64,000 nucleotides of DNA, taken from contig NZ_NERX01000008.1 in assembly GCF_003063335.1 (NCBI RefSeq), forward strand, positions 62,001-126,000, in the 5' to 3' direction. The stretch comes from Limnohabitans sp. MMS-10A-192 (lineage in GTDB: Bacteria; Pseudomonadota; Gammaproteobacteria; Burkholderiales; Burkholderiaceae_C). Each line of letters starts with the position of its first letter. Position 1 is the first letter of the stretch. The notes under the pieces are model-generated. The model was not told where the DNA came from and made no database searches. It was given only the letters and a program-made list of their open reading frames with translations. This document shows positions 57,460-64,000 of the stretch, piece by piece. Made by a program: the position numbers and the translations under genes.

Positions 57460-57680
57460 GTTGAAATCAAAATACTTTTATTTTGTTAATTTAGTATTTA
57501 AATTTGTTTAAATGGTAATTTGATGATTGATTTTTACTGCTTTCGTTAAAATTTAATCATAAATGTGTAAATTCATTCCGTTAATTCTAGATCAAAATTG
57601 TCAAAGTGTGGCATAAATTCGCAAAAATAATGTAAAGTGTTATTGTCGCTTGAAGTATTAAACATGCTAATATGATATGG
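57460..57680. promoter_or_regulatory. AT-rich divergent promoter region
   Basis: About 220 bp of strongly AT-rich DNA between the secretion operon and the adhesin side. Rightward, TTGTCG (57643-57648) and an extended -10 TGcTAATAT (57665-57673) lie 19 bp apart, a plausible but non-ideal promoter. Several gtaaat/aaattt motifs occur. No operator is established. Confidence 0.45.
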
Positions 57681-57701
57681 ATAACGTTAAAGAAGAGAAA
57701 A

Positions 57702-57983
57702 ATGTTTAATCATTTGAGCACAGGAAACGGTATGCCCATTCGATCGTCAGGACGTCCTTTGGACGCTTCGTTTGCCTTGCCCGTACGCGGGCGAGGGGGC
57801 TCTTTGCCCCGACAGATCAGGGCAAGCCATCCCTGTGCCGTAGATCTGATGGGTCAGTCATTTGGTATGCAGAGTTTCTCGATCAAGTCCGGCAGCGCTT
57901 CTGCCCCAAGGTTGTCTGTGGCTAATGCCACTGCGTTGCAACAAAGCAACGCGGCAGCCCACACAACCCCCTTCCAGTTTTAA
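57702..57983 (+). CDS. Possible small ORF, 93 aa
   Basis: The frame starts MFNHLSTGNGMPIRSSGRPL and ends SNAAAHTTPFQF. A purine-rich site (agaagag) precedes ATG 57702, and the stop lies 18 bp before the adhesin start. The protein has no recognisable domain, no clear signal peptide and a low-complexity Ser/Ala/Gln tail. The DNA contains GC hairpins, for example around gtacgcgggcgagggggctc. It may be a real leader gene coupled to the adhesin, or structured untranslated RNA. Confidence 0.35.
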   Translation: MFNHLSTGNGMPIRSSGRPLDASFALPVRGRGGSLPRQIRASHPCAVDLMGQSFGMQSFSIKSGSASAPRLSVANATALQQSNAAAHTTPFQF

Positions 57984-58001
57984 GAGTCCAGGAGAGTTCT
58001 C

Positions 58002-61000
58002 ATGTCCGCAGTTAACACACAAATTCTGTTTATCGATAGCCGCGTTGCCAACATTGACAGCCTTCTGGCGCAAGTTGATCCCGGCTATGAAGTTGTCATG
58101 CTCAACAGTGAGGAGGCTGGCCTGACACAGATCGCCAATGCTCTGCAGGGCCGGACTGGCGTTGATGTGCTGCATGTGCTGTCGCACGGTGGATCGGGGT
58201 ATCTTTCGCTCGGCAATGGCGCGTTGAATATTGATCGTTTGGGTTTTAGTTACAACTTGGATGCGCTGACCACCATTGCAAATGCATTGAGTGCGGATGC
58301 AGACATCTTGCTTTACGGTTGTGACGTTGCAGCAGGTGATGCTGGTCGTGCGTTCATCGATGCGCTGGCGATTGCCACAGGCGCTGATGTTGCCGCTTCT
58401 TCAGACGTAACGGGTGCAAGTTACCTTGGCGGGGATTGGGTGTTGGAGGCTGCAAGCGGTGAAATCAACACAACCAGCATGGAGTTTCAAGGCTATGAGC
58501 AGACGCTGGGCGCGTCAGTGAGTTATAGCTTCAGTGGCGCCAGCGGTAGCTACAGCAGAGACGCCATCATGACCGCCACAGGCGTGACATACAAATCCGG
58601 TGGCACGCTCAAGGTTACAGGCTATGACGTTGACTTCGATCAAGGTGAGCGCGACGCGCTTTACATCAGCTACAACAACGGCGGTTCATGGACGGCGCTG
58701 ATCAACACTTACGGTGACAAATACTTGCGTGGTTACAACAACCAGAGTTTTGTCACCACATACAACATTCCTAATTTTGAGTTCATGCAGGGCACCACCC
58801 TGCTGCTCAAAGTTGATGGCGAAGTCAATGGCTGGTTGTTCAGCACGTCCGCCACTACACTTTCCGTTTTCACCAATATAAAGCCCAATGCAGCCAGCAA
58901 TAGCGTGAGCTTAGACGAGGATGGTCGCTACACATTCAGCTCAGGCTTGTTTGGATTCAACGATTCAGATAACGATGGTTTCGTCAAGCTCAGAATAACC
59001 AGTTTGCCCGACTCTGGCACTCTGACCCTTAACGGGTCAAATGTCTCTTCGGGCCAAGAGATTGCAGCGGGCAGCCTGTCAGGTCTGCGCTACACCCCGG
59101 TAGCAAATTACTATGGACAGACCAGTTTTGGCTTCCAAGTGTTTGACGGCTACGAGTGGAGCGCCAACGCCTACACCATGACTGCAGTCGTGAACTCGGT
59201 CAACGACGCCCCCAGCCTGTCCAACAGCGTGGTGCTGATGCCCATGACCGAAGACCAGGTGAGCAATCCCGGTGTGACGCTGATCGGCCGTCTTGGAAGC
59301 TACTTCAATGACATTGAGAGCGGCGCGGGCAACATGGCGGGTGTGGTCATCACCGGCACCGATGCTGACCCGAGCACCGAAGGCACTTGGGAATACTACG
59401 CAGGTGGTGCTTGGCACGCCATTGATACAGCCGCTGTCAGCGCCACCAATGCGCTGGCTTTGTCGTACAGCACCCTGATCCGCTTCAACCCGGTGGCTGA
59501 CTACAACGGCACCCCGTCCGCACTGAAACTGCTGGCCACCGACGGCAGCTTCAATACGCTTTTATACGCCACAGGTGCGCCTGCGGGTGGCAATTACGTC
59601 AACACACTGACCGCTGCAGCCACCGCTGGCATCAGCGCAGTGGAGCGCACCGTCGGCATCATCGTGCTGCCCACCAACGATGCGCCCGAGTTCAGCCCCA
59701 GTGAGACCATCACTGGTGGCGTGCAAGACACCTATGTCCGCGATACCGCGGGCACCCTGGTGCTCTCTACAGGAACCGGCTCTGCAGTTTCCGGCCAGAC
59801 CCTCAGGGGTACTGTTGTGGCCACCGATGCCGAATCGTCTGCAAGCCAGCTCGAATACTCCATTCGCGGCGGCTTGGAAACCTCGGCCAACATGTGGCAG
59901 CTTCAAGGCCTGTACGGCCTGCTCACCTTCAATGCCAGCACCAAAACCTGGGTCTACACCCCCAACCGGCTGGAGGCGATCAACGCCCTGCCCGAAGGCG
60001 CCTCGGTCAATGACCGCTTCGACCTCAAAGTGGTTGATCCGGATGGTGCCGGAGCGCTGCGTGCGCTGGACATCACCATCACCGGCACCAACGATGTGCC
60101 GCGTTTGAATGCCGCCATCGAGAATCCCGCCACCTTCAACGGTGCCGGCGAATGGTCTTTCCAGATCCCGGCCAACACCTTCGTGGATGCTGAAGGTCTG
60201 GGCCTGAGCTACGACGCTAAACTTGAAAATGGTGATCCATTGCCGTTATGGCTCGATTTCAATCCTCTGACGCGCACCTTCAGTGGCAACCCCACGGCCT
60301 CGGAGCAGTCGAGCACGCTGAACGTGCGCGTTTACGCGCAAGACACCGGAGTCAACTCCCAAGCGCTGATTGACGTGGCAAACGATGCAGCTGCAGACGC
60401 CGCGCAGACCTTCAGCATCCAGATCGGTTCCATCACGGTCACGGTACCTTCTGTCGACGTGGCTGCTGCCACCACGGGTGTGGGCTTAGCGCAGGCCATT
60501 GAGGCCGCCATTCAGGCCACACCGGGCCTGAGCACCGTGACCGTCAGCTACGCCAACGGTGTTCTGACCATCACCGACCCTGACAAGCGCGAAATCACCA
60601 ACGCCAGCTTGTCAAATGGCGCCACCCAAATCGACGCGTCCATCCAGTACATCAATGCGACCATTTCGGATGTGTTCACGCTGACGTTGGGCAACAACCT
60701 CAACGATGCACCCACAGGCGGTGTCAGCATCACGGGCACACTGGCCCAGAACAGCACACTGACGGCGGATGCGTCTTCACTGCTCGATGCCGATGGTCTG
60801 GGTGCTTTGACCTACACCTGGTATGCGAATGGCGTGCAGGTGCAAGCCGGCAGCGGTGCTGGCAGCGACGAACTGGCGCTGACACAGTCCCACGTGGGCA
60901 AGTCCATTTCGGTCAAGGTGAGCTACCAGGATCAAGGCGGTGCCAACGAAGCTGTGTTCAGCACGCAGACCGCGCGCGTGGCCAACGTCAACGATGCACC

Positions 61001-64000
61001 TGCCCTGACCGGGACACAAGCCACTTTGGCAGACGGGGTCGAAGACCGAACCTACATCGTCAGAACCAAAGATCTGGTGGCTGGATTCACAGACGCAGAT
61101 GGCGACACGTTGAGCGTTACCGGCTTGACCAAGACCATCAACAGCAACGTGACGCCAGTCACAGCCAACGCCGACGGCACTTATTCCATCACATTGCCTG
61201 CCAACTTCAATGGCACGGTGACACTGAACTACAGCGTCACAGACGGCACTGCCACGACCACAGGTGCATCAAGAACCTTCACGGTGGACCCGGTCAACGA
61301 CGCGCCTACAGGTTCGGCCTCGGCCACACTGCCCGACGCGCAGAAAAACGTGGCTTACACGGTCACCAAAGCCCAGCTGCTGCAAGGCTTCAGCGATGTG
61401 GATGGTGATGCGCTGAGCATTCAATCTCTGCGTGCCAACGAGTTTGCCGTGGTCACGGCGAACGGCAACGACACGTGGACCATCACCCCGGCCACAAACG
61501 ATACGGGTCTTGTCACGTTGTCTTATGACGTGATCGATGGAAATGGTGGTCGCGTCTCGGCGACACAGACCTACACCATCAAAAATTCGACGGCGCTCAA
61601 CTTCACACCGTTGTTCAACGCGGATGTGGTCTGGGGCGATGACGATGCCGCAGCCGTAACACCGACGGCCAATTTCGATGACAACTATGCATTTGTCAGC
61701 GAGTCTGTGGCGACCTCGGAGGGGAATCCGGGTGACGGTCTTCCTGATGATGGTGTTTTTGCGGCAGACAGTACCCATCCCTATGTTGATCTTGCGAACT
61801 TCAATGAGGCCGGCAATAACGCTTGGAGAGTGACCGGCCAAGGCGTGTCCGTAGACGGTGTGCAGACCTCTGGGGCATCCTTGAATACTGCGACCATCAA
61901 CATTGTGAATGGGCAGTACAGCGAGGTTCATTTGTTCGCGTCAGCAGGGGGGGCAGGCGTTGGCAGTAACGCCACCTTTGAAGTCACGCTGACTTACACG
62001 GATGCCAGTACCGAAACATCTGATTTGCTTTCGGTGCCTGATTGGTACGACAACGATCTGCTGCCGACCAATGTTTATCGTTTGATTGACGAGATGGATC
62101 GTGCGGCCATCCCCAGTGGTTGGATGGGGCAGTACGATTATGACGCTGTCAACGACCCCGCCATCTTTGGTTTCAAAGTCGTTGCGGATTCGAGCAAGAC
62201 ACTCGCATCCGTAACCATTTCGGTTGTTGAGAACCAGACCACCGCCTTCGCATTTTTCGGCGGTACAGCGGTCAGCACAGACACTGCAACAGCGGTCAAC
62301 TTGGACATGCCCGTGGCAACGCTTGGCACAGCCAACGCCGCTGAGGGGCAAACCATCACGGTGGACTTGTCCACCCTCGTGACAGATCCGGACACGCCGC
62401 TGGCAAATTTGACGTTCAGCGGCGCTGGTGTTTCGGGCAATACGCTGATTTTCACCGCTCCGATGGATGCCAACAAGTCCGGCACCGAGGTGGTCACCCG
62501 GTCCTACACGGTGACCGATGGCAACACCACGATCACGGGTTATGTCGACATCACTGTCGACTATGGCAACACGCCTCCCGCTTCCACAGACACCACCACC
62601 ACCGCAGCCCGTGGTCAGGCCATCGTCTTGTCCCTGTCTGATTTCGGCGATTTCACCGATGCCGAAAACGGACCGTTCAACTACGTGATCATCACGGCGT
62701 TGCCGAGCAGTGGTACGTTGACACTCAACAATGGCAGCATCGATGTTGACATGGCAGGCCTGACGTTTGCCAACGACATGCAGGCCACCTACCCGGGAAC
62801 CAACCCTTTGCCCAACGGGGTGCTGGGTTACTGGATTCCGACGGCCGACATCGTGGCCGGCAAGCTCAAGTACACGGCTGACGCCAATGAAACGAACACG
62901 GCCATTACCGGGCTGCAGTTCTACGTCGAAGAAAACCCGATTTCGACCAGCCCTAACACGGTGACCTTCCAGTTGTCCAATGCTGCTCCCGCGCTGACGG
63001 ATGCCACGCTGGCGGCAGCAGACCTGTCTGGCACGGAAGACACCACCCAGACCATCAGTACAGCCGATCTGACCCAGGGCTACACCGATGCCGATGGCAA
63101 CACCCTGTCGGTCACCAACATCAGTGCCAGCAGTGGCACCATCGTTGATGATGGTGTGGGTGGCTTCACCTATGTTCCGGCGCTCAATGACAACGGGCCT
63201 GTGACACTGACTTACGACATCGTGGACGGTGTCAATGGCGTGGTCTCGGGTGTCACCCGGACCCTGAACATCGCGGCAGTAAATGACCCGGTCAGCGTTG
63301 ATGCCCCCCTGGCCAACATGACCGGCACGCCTGGTGCACCGCTTAACATCGATATCGACCTTCTGTCGCCCTTCTACGACCCGGATGCCGGCGACACCCT
63401 GACCTACAGCGCCACGGCCAATGACCAGCCCTTGTCCTTCTATGGCCTGAGCATTGACCCCACTACCGGCGTCATTTCGGGCAACGCGCCGGGCAGTGAG
63501 CCCTACCTCAACTTTGTCATTACCGGCACGGACGCAGTGGGCACCTCGGCCACTTCCTCATTCACGCTGGACCTCTCGGGGGGCAGCAGCTCGACACCGA
63601 ACCAGCAATACGGTCTGACCGCTAACAACCCCGGTGCAGTGACCTACACCGGTACCCCCACCCAGGGCCATGACCTGATCGCTCAGTTGCCGACCGATAT
63701 TGACGGCATGACGGCGGTATTGGCCACTAGCGTGACCGTGACGCAGCAAGGCGATGCATTGGCATCGCCTGCCCCGCTGTCCGAAATCGTCAGCGTTGCC
63801 TTCGGCAACAAACCTGCCGGTGTCAAGAGCATGACGTTTGCCGGTGTGACGGTTGACCTCAGTGCCGCCAGCACGCCGCAGCAAGTCGCAGCCGCTGTGG
63901 TGACGGCGCTCAACGGCAACGCAACCTGGACGGCGGTCAACAACAACAACGGCAGCATCACGCTCACCAGTGTGACACCCGCCAATCAGGCCGACCTGCA
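58002..64000 (+). CDS. Giant DUF4347 adhesin, N-terminal part
   Basis: The frame is open from ATG 58002 to the window end (1999 codons) with an aggagag site 6 bp upstream. Residues ~5-170 form a DUF4347 domain: ILFIDSRVANIDSLL, HVLSHGGSG (His62), DILLYGCDVAAGDAG (Cys107), GGDWVLEAASG. After it come a beta-rich domain and cadherin-like repeats (LRYTPVANYYGQTSFGFQVF and VNDAP linkers). A VCBS-like unit lies near 59.7-60.1 kb, followed by putative-Ig/Ca-binding repeats with DADGDTLSVT motifs (61.1, 61.4 and 63.1 kb). This is the make-up of large adhesins exported by type I secretion; the C-terminal signal would be beyond the window. The divergent operon probably exports it. Confidence 0.93.
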   Translation, partial: MSAVNTQILFIDSRVANIDSLLAQVDPGYEVVMLNSEEAGLTQIANALQGRTGVDVLHVLSHGGSGYLSLGNGALNIDRLGFSYNLDALTTIANALSADADILLYGCDVAAGDAGRAFIDALAIATGADVAASSDVTGASYLGGDWVLEAASGEINTTSMEFQGYEQTLGASVSYSFSGASGSYSRDAIMTATGVTYKSGGTLKVTGYDVDFDQGERDALYISYNNGGSWTALINTYGDKYLRGYNNQSFVTTYNIPNFEFMQGTTLLLKVDGEVNGWLFSTSATTLSVFTNIKPNAASNSVSLDEDGRYTFSSGLFGFNDSDNDGFVKLRITSLPDSGTLTLNGSNVSSGQEIAAGSLSGLRYTPVANYYGQTSFGFQVFDGYEWSANAYTMTAVVNSVNDAPSLSNSVVLMPMTEDQVSNPGVTLIGRLGSYFNDIESGAGNMAGVVITGTDADPSTEGTWEYYAGGAWHAIDTAAVSATNALALSYSTLIRFNPVADYNGTPSALKLLATDGSFNTLLYATGAPAGGNYVNTLTAAATAGISAVERTVGIIVLPTNDAPEFSPSETITGGVQDTYVRDTAGTLVLSTGTGSAVSGQTLRGTVVATDAESSASQLEYSIRGGLETSANMWQLQGLYGLLTFNASTKTWVYTPNRLEAINALPEGASVNDRFDLKVVDPDGAGALRALDITITGTNDVPRLNAAIENPATFNGAGEWSFQIPANTFVDAEGLGLSYDAKLENGDPLPLWLDFNPLTRTFSGNPTASEQSSTLNVRVYAQDTGVNSQALIDVANDAAADAAQTFSIQIGSITVTVPSVDVAAATTGVGLAQAIEAAIQATPGLSTVTVSYANGVLTITDPDKREITNASLSNGATQIDASIQYINATISDVFTLTLGNNLNDAPTGGVSITGTLAQNSTLTADASSLLDADGLGALTYTWYANGVQVQAGSGAGSDELALTQSHVGKSISVKVSYQDQGGANEAVFSTQTARVANVNDAPALTGTQATLADGVEDRTYIVRTKDLVAGFTDADGDTLSVTGLTKTINSNVTPVTANADGTYSITLPANFNGTVTLNYSVTDGTATTTGASRTFTVDPVNDAPTGSASATLPDAQKNVAYTVTKAQLLQGFSDVDGDALSIQSLRANEFAVVTANGNDTWTITPATNDTGLVTLSYDVIDGNGGRVSATQTYTIKNSTALNFTPLFNADVVWGDDDAAAVTPTANFDDNYAFVSESVATSEGNPGDGLPDDGVFAADSTHPYVDLANFNEAGNNAWRVTGQGVSVDGVQTSGASLNTATINIVNGQYSEVHLFASAGGAGVGSNATFEVTLTYTDASTETSDLLSVPDWYDNDLLPTNVYRLIDEMDRAAIPSGWMGQYDYDAVNDPAIFGFKVVADSSKTLASVTISVVENQTTAFAFFGGTAVSTDTATAVNLDMPVATLGTANAAEGQTITVDLSTLVTDPDTPLANLTFSGAGVSGNTLIFTAPMDANKSGTEVVTRSYTVTDGNTTITGYVDITVDYGNTPPASTDTTTTAARGQAIVLSLSDFGDFTDAENGPFNYVIITALPSSGTLTLNNGSIDVDMAGLTFANDMQATYPGTNPLPNGVLGYWIPTADIVAGKLKYTADANETNTAITGLQFYVEENPISTSPNTVTFQLSNAAPALTDATLAAADLSGTEDTTQTISTADLTQGYTDADGNTLSVTNISASSGTIVDDGVGGFTYVPALNDNGPVTLTYDIVDGVNGVVSGVTRTLNIAAVNDPVSVDAPLANMTGTPGAPLNIDIDLLSPFYDPDAGDTLTYSATANDQPLSFYGLSIDPTTGVISGNAPGSEPYLNFVITGTDAVGTSATSSFTLDLSGGSSSTPNQQYGLTANNPGAVTYTGTPTQGHDLIAQLPTDIDGMTAVLATSVTVTQQGDALASPAPLSEIVSVAFGNKPAGVKSMTFAGVTVDLSAASTPQQVAAAVVTALNGNATWTAVNNNNGSITLTSVTPANQADL

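Noticed and set aside
57611..57630. Sigma-54-like site tggcataaattcgcaa before the adhesin
   Set aside because: The GG and GC doublets are 11 bp apart rather than the strict 12, and the flanking consensus is poor.
57720..57850. Possible cyclic di-GMP riboswitch before the adhesin (cagggcaagcc)
   Set aside because: Only one short string resembles the aptamer; the partner loop and helices expected for the known classes are not seen.

Overview
The window looks like a chromosome segment of a betaproteobacterium of the order Burkholderiales, most like the Comamonadaceae. The grounds are GC-rich coding sequence, the gene order lptA-lptB-rpoN, a G-type malate synthase divergent from a LysR gene, CWC and PsiF family proteins, and a Wzx/Wzy polysaccharide locus. 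This placement is inference from gene content; no 16S gene is present.

Region 1 (1-19.2 kb): the end of an ATP-binding regulator-like gene, then a polysaccharide locus read to the right: wzz, galU, a WbaP-like initiating transferase, manC, a sugar epimerase, an acyltransferase, a Wzx flippase, four AT-rich genes (GT2, Wzy, two GT4), gmd, rmd, a tiny membrane protein, a methyltransferase and a sulfatase-fold membrane protein. It ends in a decayed phosphomannomutase pseudogene. Precursors implied are UDP-glucose, GDP-mannose and GDP-6-deoxyhexose (GDP-rhamnose type).

Region 2 (19.2-21.95 kb): two small toxin-antitoxin-like pairs (HTH + AbiEii nucleotidyltransferase; HigB + HigA), each with a palindromic candidate operator, separated and flanked by three copies of a composite palindromic repeat cassette.

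Region 3 (21.9-36.7 kb, all minus strand): a surface-protein and export locus. Upstream to downstream it reads tolC, LapB-type ABC transporter, HlyD adaptor, OmpR-type response regulator, LysM-FecR protein and CHASE2 histidine kinase, the last five mostly coupled by 4-8 bp overlaps. It continues with a degenerate EAL protein, an excisionase-like HTH protein and a 1341-residue repeat protein with a BapA-like N-terminus. Two of its 600-bp repeat units are almost identical. This is the best candidate for an undescribed system: export, sensing and a recently amplified adhesin in one place.

Region 4 (36.7-52.97 kb): a repeat-rich gap of about 0.7 kb, then housekeeping genes: a SEC-C/UPF0149 protein, a PIN domain protein, an rRNA methyltransferase, rpoN, lptB, lptA, dsbA, a SPOR protein, argS, psiF, a LysR regulator, glcB, a small membrane protein, a CWC protein, an MFS exporter and a class II glutamine amidotransferase.

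Region 5 (53-64 kb): a second type I secretion operon (ATPase, HlyD, TolC; minus strand) divergent from a giant adhesin gene that runs off the window. Its N-terminus is a DUF4347 domain, followed by VCBS- and cadherin-like repeats. A possible 93-residue ORF sits directly upstream of it.
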